The notes below the pieces were generated by a model. The model saw only the letters and a list, made by a program, of their open reading frames with translations, was not told the DNA's origin and did not search any database. This document shows positions 1 through 8,468 of a stretch of 54,997 bases of DNA, piece after piece (within the stretch, counting starts at the first letter, position 1; every line of letters starts with the position of its first letter). The DNA comes from Paludibacteraceae bacterium (GTDB taxonomy: Bacteria; Bacteroidota; Bacteroidia; Bacteroidales; Paludibacteraceae). The stretch covers positions 1 through 54,997 of the forward strand of contig JAFWXW010000029.1 of NCBI GenBank assembly GCA_017517845.1, given 5' to 3'. A program made the translations under genes and the position numbers.

Positions 1-24
1 GCCAGGATCAAACTCTTCGTTGTA
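1..24 (-). rRNA. rrs: 16S rRNA, 5' end only
   Basis: Positions 1-16 are the reverse complement of the universal 16S 5' motif AGAGTTTGATCCTGGC, so only the first ~24 nt of a small-subunit rRNA gene lie in the window; the rest continues beyond position 1. The exact mature 5' end is inferred from the usual ~7 nt before AGAGTTTG. The gene is read on the minus strand from two promoters upstream. Confidence 0.93.
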
Positions 25-231
25 TATATATTTTATTTGTTTTTTACTCTGACTTAGGTTACCTGTTATAGTTCTCTATAAAATAAGAAAACTGACGGTT
101 GCTATTTTTTTCCTTAACCTTGTTTTGGTTGTATATTGTTCAATCTATCAAAGAACTTTTTGCATTTCATAATTTATAACACAACTGCAATTCGCTTTTG
201 CAAGTGCTCCACTTGTTATCGAAACGGATTG

Positions 232-263
232 CAAAGATAAAGCAAGATTTTTTAACCACCAAA
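232..263 (-). promoter_or_regulatory. rRNA promoter P2 (proximal)
   Basis: Read on the minus strand: TTTG (260-263), 20 nt spacer, TATCTTTG (232-239). This matches the Bacteroidota -33/-7 consensus TTTG-N19-21-TAnnTTTG exactly. The sequence just upstream (264-290) is A/T tracts like an UP element. Expected start near 225-228, giving a ~200 nt leader before 16S. Confidence 0.85.
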
Positions 264-369
264 TTTTTACGAAAAATTTTTCAAAAAAATTTAGAAGCGG
301 TTAAACTTCTAATTTATCAATCTTACTAAGCTTTTGTTGTGCTGACCACTCTTGGTCGAAAAGCGAGTG

Positions 370-401
370 CAAAGGTAGAGGATTTTACCATACGCTCCAA
401 A
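370..401 (-). promoter_or_regulatory. rRNA promoter P1 (distal)
   Basis: Minus strand: TTTG (398-401), 20 nt spacer, TACCTTTG (370-377), again a perfect -33/-7 match with the same spacing as P2, 138 nt further upstream. A/T-rich sequence follows at 402-440. Together with P2 this is a tandem-promoter arrangement of the kind seen on rRNA operons of fast growers. The stretch 25-588 holds no convincing gene. Confidence 0.85.
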
Positions 402-500
402 TATTTTGACTACTTTTTTACAAAAATTTTTTACTACATAATCAAAACTACCTGATAATCTGCAATTTATAGTTTTAACAAAACTTCGTGAATATAAAGT

Positions 501-528
501 AAAAAGCGCCAGACGTATAATCTGACGC
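501..528 (-). terminator. Terminator of the lipoprotein operon
   Basis: Minus strand: stem GCGTCAGA / TCTGGCGC (521-528 with 506-513, one G-U pair), 7-nt loop, then TTTTT (501-505). It lies ~60 nt after the stop of the 589-1284 gene and insulates the rRNA promoters from that operon. Confidence 0.8.
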
Positions 529-588
529 ATTTATTTATTTTTCAAACACCCTTTCACACTTTCGATATATGCAAAAGAGTTATTTAAA

Positions 589-1284
589 TTATTCCTTAGA
601 AGGTTGCATTGTTATACTAAGAACTTCTCCATATGAATACACTTCACCTACTTTTGCGACACCCCTAACATAATAAGTCACGCCGGGCTTTACACCCTCA
701 CCCATTGTCAATTCCAATGAAGTCTTATAATTAATCGCTAAAGTACTGCCCATACAAGTCTCAAACGTAAGTGAAGAATCAGTAGAAATAATATAACCTA
801 AATCACAAGCACTAATTCCATCTTTTGAATCAGCTTTTACGGTAACTGATAACATAGAACCTGGCCCTTCTTCTACCTTTATAGTTGTAACGTTTAGAGA
901 ACCTTTTGTTTGAAAAGCTACTTCATTGCCATATGCAATACTATATTCATTTTGAATAAAAGCTCTAACATAGTAAGTTGTACCTGGAACTAGATTCTTT
1001 AGCACTGTATCAAAAGAATAATCATAATCATCCTCATTAACATTCATAGATACCACCTCGTCAGATTTTGTTGGCATAGGCACCACACTATAACAGAAAC
1101 CACATTTATCAATATTTTGACTATTCATATTACAATCTGCACTAAGTCTAACGCTAGACGATGTAATATTTTTTGGTTTATTAGTAGTAACTTCAGTTAC
1201 ATCTACACGAGGTCCGTTCCAATTACAAGAATATAGACCTAAACACAAGGTTATTATACTGAATATTTTTATTATATTTTTCAT
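589..1284 (-). CDS. Lipoprotein with two fibronectin-III-like domains
   Basis: A 231-aa predicted lipoprotein. The N-terminus is a signal peptide ending in the lipobox LYSC, with Cys20 as the acylated residue. The mature part seems to hold two repeats of a beta-sandwich type (about residues 35-127 and 128-230), each ending in a pattern like PGTTYYVRAF or PGVTYYVRGV followed by YGE/YGN. That pattern is common in fibronectin-III-like domains of Bacteroidota surface lipoproteins. It is the last gene of a three-gene operon (2 nt after the 1287-2012 gene) and is followed by a terminator. Partner and substrate are unknown. The lipoprotein call is firm; the fold is inferred. Confidence 0.8.
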   Translation of the reverse strand: MKNIIKIFSIITLCLGLYSCNWNGPRVDVTEVTTNKPKNITSSSVRLSADCNMNSQNIDKCGFCYSVVPMPTKSDEVVSMNVNEDDYDYSFDTVLKNLVPGTTYYVRAFIQNEYSIAYGNEVAFQTKGSLNVTTIKVEEGPGSMLSVTVKADSKDGISACDLGYIISTDSSLTFETCMGSTLAINYKTSLELTMGEGVKPGVTYYVRGVAKVGEVYSYGEVLSITMQPSKE

Positions 1285-1286
1285 CT

Positions 1287-2012
1287 TTATTTTTTCTTGA
1301 TATCTTTAAAACAATAACCTACACCTATTTTGGCATACCAATCTCCACCGACATATAAATTCATATTACACATGAAACCTACAGATAATGATACTCCTTT
1401 ATATTGACCAATTAAACCCAATTCCACATTAGCCATGTGTCCATTATCTTCATAACGAGACCATTTACCATCTGTAGTCTCACAGAACACTCCTTGATAC
1501 GAATAACCAGCACCAGCATAAGCATACAAAGGAATACCTAAACAAACCATTATACCAGCAGAAGCAGAAAAATGTGTATATTCTTTATTTCCATTATAAT
1601 ATGGATAACCCTCATAGTAACCTTTACTTGAATCTACTTGTCCATAAGAACTACAGGTATAATCTCCAGAGAAACGATAATTAAAATTGGTCATTGCATT
1701 CACATAGAAACCAACTTTACTTACACGAGCGTATGTTAAACCAAAAGAATGATTTGGTAAATTAGAAAACGCTCCATTCACAAGCACAAAATTATTCCAT
1801 CCATCTATCATCTCCTTAATGGCTTGCTTTTTAAGATTTTTTTGCTCCTCATCTTGAAACAAAGCCTCCATCTTTTCTTGATTGGCCTTCTCTAAAGATT
1901 GGCTAATTGCTTGCGCTTCTGTTTCGCTCAACACAGTTCTAGCATATTGTGCATAACCTACCGAACAAGAACATAAAGTAAACAAAAGCACACAGATAGT
2001 CTTACTACTCAT
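1287..2012 (-). CDS. Probable outer-membrane beta-barrel protein
   Basis: A 241-aa secreted protein with a signal peptide (cleavage likely after GYA, about residue 21). A helical, charged stretch (about 30-70, rich in Glu/Lys/Gln) is followed by alternating hydrophobic/aromatic strands with Gly and Tyr, as in a small outer-membrane barrel; the final strands are near residues 190-236. It lacks a lipobox. It lies between two lipoprotein genes in one operon (2 nt upstream of the FN3-like lipoprotein, 6 nt after the 146-aa lipoprotein), so the three may form one envelope complex. I do not recognise a named family; the barrel call is inference. Confidence 0.65.
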   Translation of the reverse strand: MSSKTICVLLFTLCSCSVGYAQYARTVLSETEAQAISQSLEKANQEKMEALFQDEEQKNLKKQAIKEMIDGWNNFVLVNGAFSNLPNHSFGLTYARVSKVGFYVNAMTNFNYRFSGDYTCSSYGQVDSSKGYYEGYPYYNGNKEYTHFSASAGIMVCLGIPLYAYAGAGYSYQGVFCETTDGKWSRYEDNGHMANVELGLIGQYKGVSLSVGFMCNMNLYVGGDWYAKIGVGYCFKDIKKK

Positions 2013-2018
2013 ATCTCG

Positions 2019-2459
2019 TTATTTAATTTCAACTAAAGGAACGTTTATAAACCACTCATCATTTTTTGTTGCGCTTCTGTAATTTTTGTATTTTGCAGGA
2101 TATGCGCTCACTGTTATTACTAGTTGATTATTCATATCAGTTTGAACATCTACTAGAGGAGCCACTAGCACATCAGCACCATGAGTTTTCATTGCATTAT
2201 TCATAACTAAACTTTTTTCTTTTTCAACTAAGCTCTGTAGTTCACTATCAGACAAGTCTGAAACCTTTACACCAAGACGTTCAGAATAAGTTATTTTCTC
2301 TTGTTGAACATCCAAATCTGCCACTACAGGTACTGCGTGAACAGATTGTGTAGGTTGTTCCACACGATACTCAGAATAAGAATAGGTTTTCTTTGCTGAA
2401 CAAGCAGTCATAAGAACAGACAAAACTATGCCTGCACAAATAAAAATCTTTTTCATCAT
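2019..2459 (-). CDS. Small lipoprotein of unknown function
   Basis: A 146-aa lipoprotein: signal peptide with lipobox LMTAC, Cys20 acylated. The mature part starts with a Ser/Tyr/Lys-rich linker (about 21-45), then a compact domain with a helix (about 60-95) and two or three beta-strands ending in FINVPLVEIK. No catalytic motif is visible. It is the first gene of the operon with the 241-aa putative barrel and the 231-aa lipoprotein. A promoter lies 56 nt upstream, next to a perfect palindrome that could be an operator. Confidence 0.75.
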   Translation of the reverse strand: MMKKIFICAGIVLSVLMTACSAKKTYSYSEYRVEQPTQSVHAVPVVADLDVQQEKITYSERLGVKVSDLSDSELQSLVEKEKSLVMNNAMKTHGADVLVAPLVDVQTDMNNQLVITVSAYPAKYKNYRSATKNDEWFINVPLVEIK

Positions 2460-2514
2460 AGTTTAAAATTTATTAATGTATTGAGTAAAATTATTTCAAT
2501 TTGTTAAGAGATCG

Positions 2515-2547
2515 CAAAATTACTACTTAATATTCATAGAAAACAAC
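2515..2547 (-). promoter_or_regulatory. Promoter of the lipoprotein operon
   Basis: Minus strand: TAATTTTG (2515-2522) matches the -7 consensus TAnnTTTG. A GTTG (2544-2547) with a 21-nt spacer is a near match to the -33 TTTG. Expected start near 2508, giving a ~50 nt leader. The palindrome at 2554-2590 sits directly upstream of the -33 box. Confidence 0.65.
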
Positions 2548-2553
2548 CAATAC

Positions 2554-2590
2554 ATTGCCCATATTGGGCGAGATGCCCAATATGGGCAAT
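2554..2590. promoter_or_regulatory. Perfect 16-bp palindrome built of four half-sites
   Basis: Left arm 2554-2569 and right arm 2575-2590 are perfect reverse complements around GAGAT. Each arm is itself a near-palindrome, GCCCA-3 nt-TGGGC, so the element holds four half-sites. It lies 7 nt after the HTH gene stop and just upstream of the operon promoter. It has no T-run, which argues against a simple terminator. An operator for the neighbouring HTH protein is a reasonable inference. Confidence 0.7.
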
Positions 2591-2597
2591 ATGTAGA

Positions 2598-2807
2598 TTA
2601 AAGAAGTTCTGAGTAGTATTTAAAGAAATCAACACCCAAGGCTTGTGATATTAGAAGTAGTTGATGAGTGTCAATTACATCTTTAAGGAAGATTTTGTTT
2701 ACGGTACGTGTATTTACATTGATTTCCTTGGCAAACCAAGCATTTGTTTTGCCTTGTCTGCGAAGTTCATCTCTAATAATGGAACCAATATGGATTGTAG
2801 AACTCAT
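2598..2807 (-). CDS. Small XRE-family HTH regulator
   Basis: A 69-aa protein that is almost entirely one Cro/C1-type helix-turn-helix domain (about residues 8-62): IIRDELRRQGKTNAWFAKEI for the first helices and TRTVNKIF for the recognition region. There is no room for a ligand or dimerisation domain beyond the HTH. It lies upstream of, and in the same direction as, the lipoprotein operon, with the four-half-site palindrome between them, so it may regulate that operon. Its own 5' region (2808-3122) is unusually structured. Confidence 0.8.
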   Translation of the reverse strand: MSSTIHIGSIIRDELRRQGKTNAWFAKEINVNTRTVNKIFLKDVIDTHQLLLISQALGVDFFKYYSELL

Positions 2808-2824
2808 CTGCGTATTGATTTAAG

Positions 2825-3000
2825 ATTAAAATAAAACGCGGACCCAACCATATCTCTATCTCAAGGTCCTAGGAAAACCCGCAATGCAAGACAAGTCAAG
2901 TCCACGTAGAAATACGCAGACACTTATCTGACTTATTCTTATGCATTGACATTCAAAATTTCCTAGGTTTTGAGAGTACTTAGAATAATCAGTAAATGAT
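2825..3000 (-). ncRNA. Candidate structured RNA or leader upstream of the HTH gene
   Basis: This part of the gene-free stretch 2808-3122 has several pairings: CTGACTTATTCT (2928-2939) with AGAATAATCAG (2982-2992), one bulge; TCAAAA (2953-2958) with TTTTGA (2968-2973); TTTCCTAGG (2959-2967) with CCTAGGAAA (2868-2876), 9 bp over a long range; and an 8-bp hairpin closing ATTTCT near 2902-2923. GC-rich arms (GCGG 2838-2841, CCGC 2879-2882) followed on the minus strand by TTTTATTTT resemble a terminator. It could be a separate RNA or the HTH mRNA leader. I cannot assign it to a known family. Confidence 0.4.
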
Positions 3001-3074
3001 TATAAAAACGTTATATGTTAGGTTTTTGTTTTCTGTTTCTTCTTATAATTCTGTTTATGTTAATGTCACTACGA

Positions 3075-3082
3075 CAAATATA
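3075..3082 (-). promoter_or_regulatory. Possible -7 element for the HTH gene or the structured RNA
   Basis: Minus strand TATATTTG fits TAnnTTTG. No clear TTTG is found at the expected distance, so this is a weak promoter call. A start near 3068 would give a transcript running through the structured region 3000-2825 into the HTH gene. Confidence 0.4.
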
Positions 3083-3122
3083 ATACAATTTCTACAAAAA
3101 TAACAACACAAATGAGACTTCT

Positions 3123-4301
3123 TTAGTGTTTAACAAGTTTCAATACTGAAATCTCTGGTCTCATACCAAGGCGAAAAGGGATACCCACATACCCGATGCC
3201 TCTAGAAATGAATAAATATTGATCTGGATAAGAACCAGAAGTAGGACTATCTGTATATAGTCCGTCCCAATCCTTATACATAAACTGTGCAGGCGAGAAT
3301 TTTACCGTTCCACAATCTATTCCCATTTGAGCCCCATGAGTATGTCCTGAACAAGTCAATTTTATATTATGGAAACTCAAAACTTCATTACGCCAATGCG
3401 AGGGGTCATGTGTCATAAGAATAGCTGGTAAATTTTCCACTCCTAACATTGCTTGAGGCAAATCTGCATAACAAGGGAATGGTTCTTCACCACAATTTTC
3501 TGTTCCCACTATCGCAATGCTATCCATTCCATTAGTCAATATTCTATTCTCATTTAACAACAAATCAAAACCTAAGTCGCGATACAACTTTTTCACAGCA
3601 TTCATATTTTCAATGCTATCTTGTTCAGAAGCCCAATTATAATATTTGCCATAATCATGATTGCCAAGTACAGCATATTTTCCTATTTTAGCTTCCAACT
3701 TATTCATTATCCCCAATGCTGGTAAACCTTCATCGGCTTTAATATTTACCAAATCACCAGTTAAGAAAACAATATCGGGATTCTGTTCATTACAGAGTTC
3801 TACCATTATTTCTAAATATTCCTCTAAACCATCTATATTTCCTAAATGTACATCTGTAATCTGAAGAATCTTCAATCCATCATAAGACTCAGGCCAATTC
3901 TGAATCTCCACCTGAGTCTCTCTTACCATTATATTCTTTCTTTCACAAACACCAATAAGAAGAATTATAAATACCAAAATAGAAAATCCTACACCAAGAC
4001 TATTGAGCCATTTAATTTTTTTCCCTTTATATTTTTCTATAAGTAAATATATTCCTTTAAATAAAAACAAAATATCCACTGGCAACATACATATTATAAA
4101 TGTCATATTCATAATGCACATTGTCATGGAATCTATAGGAATAACTTTCATCATCATTAACCCATAGAAAATCATAAATATACTAGGAATAACTAATAAA
4201 AGCCACTTTAATAGTTTTTTACCATTCCTAAACAAAGTATAAAACAAACCTGGTCCGTAGGTTAGTATTACAAGGAAAATAAACATTAAAAAAAATCTCA
4301 T
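3123..4301 (-). CDS. Membrane-anchored metallophosphoesterase
   Basis: A 392-aa calcineurin-like phosphoesterase. Residues 1-120 hold about four hydrophobic membrane segments; the catalytic domain follows. All family motifs are present: DVH (Asp150, His152), GD (182-183), GNHD (213-216), His298 and GHTHG (319-323), which bind two metal ions. The layout resembles the YkuE/YaeI group, members of which can act on UDP-sugar lipids, but the substrate here is unknown. It starts 69 nt after the rplQ stop, beyond the strong terminator at 4318-4352, so it is probably transcribed separately or by read-through. Confidence 0.9.
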   Translation of the reverse strand: MRFFLMFIFLVILTYGPGLFYTLFRNGKKLLKWLLLVIPSIFMIFYGLMMMKVIPIDSMTMCIMNMTFIICMLPVDILFLFKGIYLLIEKYKGKKIKWLNSLGVGFSILVFIILLIGVCERKNIMVRETQVEIQNWPESYDGLKILQITDVHLGNIDGLEEYLEIMVELCNEQNPDIVFLTGDLVNIKADEGLPALGIMNKLEAKIGKYAVLGNHDYGKYYNWASEQDSIENMNAVKKLYRDLGFDLLLNENRILTNGMDSIAIVGTENCGEEPFPCYADLPQAMLGVENLPAILMTHDPSHWRNEVLSFHNIKLTCSGHTHGAQMGIDCGTVKFSPAQFMYKDWDGLYTDSPTSGSYPDQYLFISRGIGYVGIPFRLGMRPEISVLKLVKH

Positions 4302-4317
4302 AATCTTATGTGTTAAT

Positions 4318-4352
4318 ACAAAAAATGGGCGAGACTTATCTCACCCATTTTT
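4318..4352 (-). terminator. Terminator of the ribosomal protein superoperon
   Basis: Minus strand: 14-bp stem (4339-4352 with 4321-4334, one G-U pair), loop TAAG, followed by TTTTTTGT. It lies 18 nt after the rplQ stop codon and would end the str-S10-spc-alpha transcript. Confidence 0.9.
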
Positions 4353-4369
4353 CTTTATCTGGAATAATT

Positions 4370-4855
4370 TTATTCTGCAGATTCTGCTGCTGGAGCAGCT
4401 TCTACTGGAGCAGCTTCTACTACTTCAGCAGATGCTTTTTTAGAAGAACGACGTGTTCTAGCTTTTTTCTTAGGAGCAGCATCTTTAAGTAGGTTTTCAT
4501 TATAGTCAACTAACTCAATGAAGCACATTTGAGCAGCGTCACCTAAACGGAAACCAGTTTTTAGGATACGTGTATAACCACCTGGACGATCACCTATACG
4601 TTGAGCGATTTCACCGAATAATAAGCTAACAGCTTCTTTATTTTGAAGTTGAGAGAAAACAATACGGCGAGAAGCAGTAGTATCTTCTTTAGCTTTGGTG
4701 ATAAGTGGTTCTACAAATTTACGTAATGCTTTAGCCTTTGCTAAAGTGGTAGTAATTTTCTTATGTTCAATAAGAGAAACTGCCATATTTGATAACATAG
4801 AATCTCTGTGAGCAGTTTTTCTACCTAAGTGATTGAATTTTTTATTATGTCTCAT
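4370..4855 (-). CDS. rplQ: 50S ribosomal protein L17
   Basis: A 161-aa L17. The conserved N-terminus [17 protein letters not shown] and the core up to about residue 118 are clear. Residues ~125-161 form an Ala/Glu/Lys-rich low-complexity tail ([13 protein letters not shown] then repeats of VEAAP) that bacterial L17 of ~120 aa lacks; such tails occur in Bacteroidota. It is the last gene of the superoperon, 5 nt after rpoA, and is followed by the terminator at 4318-4352. Confidence 0.97.
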   Translation of the reverse strand: MRHNKKFNHLGRKTAHRDSMLSNMAVSLIEHKKITTTLAKAKALRKFVEPLITKAKEDTTASRRIVFSQLQNKEAVSLLFGEIAQRIGDRPGGYTRILKTGFRLGDAAQMCFIELVDYNENLLKDAAPKKKARTRRSSKKASAEVVEAAPVEAAPAAESAE

Positions 4856-4860
4856 CGTTA

Positions 4861-5853
4861 TTACTCTTTATCTAATTTATATTTTGAAATATCCATGCCG
4901 AATGATAGATTTAAACTTTCTAGTTTTTCATCTAATTCGACTAAAGATTTTTTACCAAAGTTACGGAACTTCAATAAATCATTACGATTGAACGATACTA
5001 GTTCAGCTAGAGTTTCTACTTCTGCAGATTTTAAGCAGTTCAATGCACGTACAGAAAGATCTAAATCTACTAATTTAGTTTTCAATAATTGGCGCATATG
5101 AAGTGCATCTTCATCGAAGTCTTCTTCTCCATCTAAATTATCTAAATCAATAGTAATTTTTTCATCAGAGAACAACATAAAGTGGTGAATCAAAATCTTA
5201 GCAGCTTCTTTTAAAGCTTCTTTTGGATGAATAGAACCATCAGTATCAATTTCAATGGTTAATTTTTCATAGTCTGTTTTTTGTTCAACACGGAAGTTCT
5301 CAGAAGCATACTTCACGTTAACTATTGGAGTATAGATTGAATCAATTGGAATTACGTCCACTCCTTGATTTGGAAGTCTATTTTCTTCTGCAGGAACATA
5401 ACCACGACCCTTATTAATAGTTAATTCCATACGAACGCGAGTTGTAGGCTCTAAAGTACAGATTAATAAATCTGGATTTAAAACTTCAAAATTCTTCAAC
5501 TGCTTTCCTATATTACCAGCCTTAAATGTGGTTGTATCTGTTATGTCAATAACTACAGTTTCTGTGTCTGCACCATCTATAATTTGTTTAAAACGAACTT
5601 GTTTAAGTGCCAAAATGATGTTAGTTACATCTTCTGTTACACCAGGGATAGTAGCAAACTCATGTTCTACACCATCTATTTTAATAGAGGTGATGGCAAA
5701 GCCTTCTAATGATGAAAGCAAAATGCGGCGAAGAGCATTACCGATAGTAACACCAAAGCCTGGTTCCAATGGACGGAATTCAAATTTTCCGTGGAACGCA
5801 TTTGCTTCAAGCATGATGACTTGCTCTGGTTTTTGAAATGGTAATAAAGGCAT
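4861..5853 (-). CDS. rpoA: RNA polymerase alpha subunit
   Basis: A 330-aa alpha subunit. Residues ~1-235 are the N-terminal assembly domain ([14 protein letters not shown] is the dimer helix region). Residues ~255-320 are the C-terminal domain with helix-hairpin-helix motifs ([33 protein letters not shown]). In this phylum the alpha CTD works with promoters of the TTTG/TAnnTTTG class. It lies in the alpha cluster, 9 nt after rpsD and 5 nt before rplQ. Full length, nothing odd. Confidence 0.98.
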   Translation of the reverse strand: MPLLPFQKPEQVIMLEANAFHGKFEFRPLEPGFGVTIGNALRRILLSSLEGFAITSIKIDGVEHEFATIPGVTEDVTNIILALKQVRFKQIIDGADTETVVIDITDTTTFKAGNIGKQLKNFEVLNPDLLICTLEPTTRVRMELTINKGRGYVPAEENRLPNQGVDVIPIDSIYTPIVNVKYASENFRVEQKTDYEKLTIEIDTDGSIHPKEALKEAAKILIHHFMLFSDEKITIDLDNLDGEEDFDEDALHMRQLLKTKLVDLDLSVRALNCLKSAEVETLAELVSFNRNDLLKFRNFGKKSLVELDEKLESLNLSFGMDISKYKLDKE

Positions 5854-5862
5854 AATTCAAAA

Positions 5863-6471
5863 TTAATTTTTAGAGTAAAGTTCGACGATTAATTGTTCCT
5901 TGATGTTTTCAGGAATGTCAGCTCTTTCTGGCAAATGTAAGAATTTACCAGCCATAGAAGCTGAATCGAATTCTATCCAAGCGTATTTGCTGTGATTGAA
6001 ACCGCTAAGTGCGTCTGCAATAACTTCTAAAGATTTAGATTTTTCGCGTACACCTACAACATCACCTGGTTTAACTTGATAAGAAGGAATATTAACCACT
6101 TGACCATTTACTACAATGTGTTTGTGACTTACAAGTTGGCGAGCAGCAGAACGAGTGCGAGCTAATCCTAAACGGAATACAACGTTGTCTAAACGAGATT
6201 CTAGAAGTTGTAAAAGCACTTCACCTGTAATACCTTTTGTACGAGTAGCTTTATCAAACAAGTTAGAGAATTGTTTTTCTAAAACACCGTATGTAAATTT
6301 CGCTTTTTGTTTTTCTTTTAACTGAATACCATATTCAGATGTTTTTCTCTTACGAGAGTTTCCGTGTTGGCCTGGAGGATAATTTTTCTTAGACAACACT
6401 TTATCAGCTCCGAAAATAGGTTCACCAAATTTACGAGCTATTCTTGTTTTAGGTCCAATATATCTTGCCAT
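5863..6471 (-). CDS. rpsD: 30S ribosomal protein S4
   Basis: A 202-aa S4, a primary 16S-binding assembly protein. The S4 RNA-binding domain is around residues 92-150 ([20 protein letters not shown]). The N-terminus lacks the zinc-binding cysteines found in some S4 proteins, so it is the zinc-free form. It lies between rpsK (30 nt) and rpoA (9 nt). In E. coli S4 represses the alpha operon; no site for that is evident here. Confidence 0.98.
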   Translation of the reverse strand: MARYIGPKTRIARKFGEPIFGADKVLSKKNYPPGQHGNSRKRKTSEYGIQLKEKQKAKFTYGVLEKQFSNLFDKATRTKGITGEVLLQLLESRLDNVVFRLGLARTRSAARQLVSHKHIVVNGQVVNIPSYQVKPGDVVGVREKSKSLEVIADALSGFNHSKYAWIEFDSASMAGKFLHLPERADIPENIKEQLIVELYSKN

Positions 6472-6501
6472 TTTCTTTAAATTTAATGTTGTAAATTAAT
6501 A

Positions 6502-6891
6502 TTATACTCTTCTTCTCTTTGGAGGACGACAACCATTGTGTGGTAGTGGAGTAACGTCAATGATTTCAGTTACTTCAATTCCTGCACCATGGATAGTTCT
6601 GATAGCAGATTCACGTCCGTTACCTGGACCTTTAACGTATGCTTTAACTTTACGTAAACCAAGATCGTAAGCTACTTTTGCACAATCTTGAGCAGCCATT
6701 TGTGCTGCATAAGGGGTGTTCTTTTTAGAACCACGGAAGCCCATTTTACCAGCTGATGACCAAGAGATAACTTGACCTTCTGCATTGGTAATGGTCACAA
6801 TAATATTATTGAAAGACGAATAAACGTGTGCTTGACCTGTTCCGTCTATTTTTACTACTCTTTTTTTGGTAGCAGCAGTTTTCTTTGCCAT
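6502..6891 (-). CDS. rpsK: 30S ribosomal protein S11
   Basis: A 129-aa S11 with the hallmark segments [15 protein letters not shown] near the N-terminus and the basic C-terminus [12 protein letters not shown]. It lies on the platform of the 30S subunit near the mRNA exit. Third gene of the alpha cluster, 34 nt after rpsM and 30 nt before rpsD. Typical length, no anomaly. Confidence 0.98.
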   Translation of the reverse strand: MAKKTAATKKRVVKIDGTGQAHVYSSFNNIIVTITNAEGQVISWSSAGKMGFRGSKKNTPYAAQMAAQDCAKVAYDLGLRKVKAYVKGPGNGRESAIRTIHGAGIEVTEIIDVTPLPHNGCRPPKRRRV

Positions 6892-6925
6892 GTTTTCTTA
6901 GTTTTTAACGGATTTGACAAATTAA

Positions 6926-7306
6926 TTATTTAGTTGCTTTTTTCTTGTTAGCAACAGTTTTCTTTTTACCCTTGCGAGTACGAGCGTTGTTTTTAGTACT
7001 TTGACCACGTAATGGTAAACCAATACGGTGACGAATACCACGATAACAACCTATATCCATCAAGCGTTTGATGTTAAGTTGTACTTCAGAGCGTAAATCG
7101 CCCTCTACTTTGAACTGTGCACCAATGATATCACGGATTTTAGATGCTTGATCATCTGTCCAGTCTTTTACCTTGATGTCTTTGTCAATTCCAGCTTCAG
7201 CTAATATCTTATTAGCACTGCTTCTTCCTATTCCGTAGATATAGGTTAAACCTATTTCACCTCTTTTATTTTGAGGTAAATCTACTCCTGCAATTCTTAT
7301 AGCCAT
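6926..7306 (-). CDS. rpsM: 30S ribosomal protein S13
   Basis: A 126-aa S13. The conserved start [20 protein letters not shown] and the helix-two-turn-helix region with [20 protein letters not shown] are seen, and the tail is Lys-rich (residues ~110-126). It contacts tRNA and bridges to the large subunit. It follows rpmJ by 25 nt and precedes rpsK by 34 nt. Confidence 0.98.
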   Translation of the reverse strand: MAIRIAGVDLPQNKRGEIGLTYIYGIGRSSANKILAEAGIDKDIKVKDWTDDQASKIRDIIGAQFKVEGDLRSEVQLNIKRLMDIGCYRGIRHRIGLPLRGQSTKNNARTRKGKKKTVANKKKATK

Positions 7307-7331
7307 AAACTATTTATAATTATTTAAAAAA

Positions 7332-7448
7332 TTAACCTTGACGTTGTTTTTCTTTAGGATTCTTTTTATTAATTACGTAAAGACGTCCTTTTCTTCTAAC
7401 GATTTGACATTCGTCAGAACGTTTTTTAATTGATGCTTTGACTTTCAT
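7332..7448 (-). CDS. rpmJ: 50S ribosomal protein L36 (zinc-free form)
   Basis: A 38-aa protein translated from ATG at 7448 to TAA at 7332: [10 protein letters not shown] at the start and PKEKQRQG at the end identify L36. In zinc-binding L36 four ligands (three Cys, one His) are present; here only one Cys remains (in SDECQIV) and the others are Ser, Asn and Glu, so it is the C-minus, zinc-independent type. It lies 17 nt after infA and 25 nt before rpsM, the standard place. Confidence 0.95.
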   Translation of the reverse strand: MKVKASIKKRSDECQIVRRKGRLYVINKKNPKEKQRQG

Positions 7449-7465
7449 GCTATATATTTATTTAG

Positions 7466-7684
7466 TTATTTATATCTAAATGAAATACGTCCCTTTGTTA
7501 AATCATAAGGTGACATTTCCACTTTAACTTTATCTCCAGGTAAAATACGAATATAATGCATACGCATTTTTCCAGAGATATGTGCGGTAATTTCATGACC
7601 ATTTTCCAACTCTACACGGAACATTGCATTAGAAAGTGCTTCTACAATAGTTCCATCTTGTTCTATAGCTGCTTGTTTTGCCAT
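7466..7684 (-). CDS. infA: Translation initiation factor IF-1
   Basis: A 72-aa single OB-fold protein ([20 protein letters not shown] to RISFRYK) that binds the 30S A site during initiation. Its length and its ending match the family closely. The ATG directly follows the map stop codon with no gap, so the two are probably translationally coupled. rpmJ follows after 17 nt. Confidence 0.98.
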   Translation of the reverse strand: MAKQAAIEQDGTIVEALSNAMFRVELENGHEITAHISGKMRMHYIRILPGDKVKVEMSPYDLTKGRISFRYK

Positions 7685-8467
7685 TTATTTATTATTTAAA
7701 ACTTCTTCTATATAATCGAATGTTGATAATATCTCAGCCTTACCCTTACGAATAGCAATTGTGTGTTCAAAGTGAGCAGAAGGTTTTCTATCTATTGTGC
7801 GGATAGTCCAACCATCTTTCTCCTGAACCACATCTCTGTTACCCATATTAATCATAGGTTCAATAGCAATAACCATACCTTCTTTAAGTAGTACGCCTTG
7901 ACCTCTTTTACCAAAATTAGGCACTTCTGGGTCTTCATGAAGGTTTCTACCAACCCCATGACCCACAAGTTTACGTACGACAGAAAACCCTGCTGCTTGG
8001 CAGTGTTTCTGTATGGCATAACCGATATCACCTATACGATTTCCGTGTTGTGCCGAATCAATCCCCAAAGATAGTGATTCTTTTGTAATTTTCAGCAATT
8101 TTTTAACTTTTTCGTCAACTTCACCTACACAAAATGTATAAGCTGAGTCTCCATAGTATCCATTAAGCACTGTTCCGCAATCCACAGAAACTATATCACC
8201 CTCTTTAAGAGCATAGTTTGAAGGAATGCCATGAACAACTTGATCATTTACTGAAACACATAAGGTATTGGGGAATCCACCATAACCTAAGAAACCTGGA
8301 ACAGCACCGTTAGAACGGATAAAATCTTCAGCTATTTTGTCTAATTCTAAAGTAGTAACACCTACTCTAATATGTTTAGCCACTTCAGCTAAAGTTTTAC
8401 CCACTAACTGATTGCTTGCTCTAAGTAGAGCTATTTCTTCTGGCGTCTTAAGATAAATCATATTCAA
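7685..8467 (-). CDS. map: Methionine aminopeptidase, type I
   Basis: A 260-aa type I enzyme that removes the N-terminal Met from new proteins. The metal ligands are all visible: Asp96, Asp107, His170, Glu203 and Glu234, with substrate-binding His79. Two possible starts (Met1 and Met3) are present. It lies between secY and infA as in many bacteria. If the broken secY tail is restored, only 1 nt separates the two genes, which supports the idea that the secY stop is recent or artefactual. Confidence 0.97.
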   Translation of the reverse strand: MNMIYLKTPEEIALLRASNQLVGKTLAEVAKHIRVGVTTLELDKIAEDFIRSNGAVPGFLGYGGFPNTLCVSVNDQVVHGIPSNYALKEGDIVSVDCGTVLNGYYGDSAYTFCVGEVDEKVKKLLKITKESLSLGIDSAQHGNRIGDIGYAIQKHCQAAGFSVVRKLVGHGVGRNLHEDPEVPNFGKRGQGVLLKEGMVIAIEPMINMGNRDVVQEKDGWTIRTIDRKPSAHFEHTIAIRKGKAEILSTFDYIEEVLNNK

Positions 8468-8468
8468 A

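Noticed and set aside
309-530. A 73-codon open frame on the minus strand between the lipoprotein operon and 16S
   Set aside because: It overlaps the lipoprotein-operon terminator and both -33/-7 elements of rRNA promoter P1, has low-complexity codons, and shows no recognisable protein features.
2554-2590. The palindrome as a simple terminator of the HTH gene
   Set aside because: No U-run follows the stem on the minus strand, and the nested half-site symmetry is more typical of an operator; termination is not fully excluded.
2825-3000. tmRNA, 6S RNA or SRP RNA in the structured stretch
   Set aside because: I could not see a tRNA-like end, a tag reading frame, the 6S open-bubble layout or the SRP tetraloop motif; the region stays unassigned.
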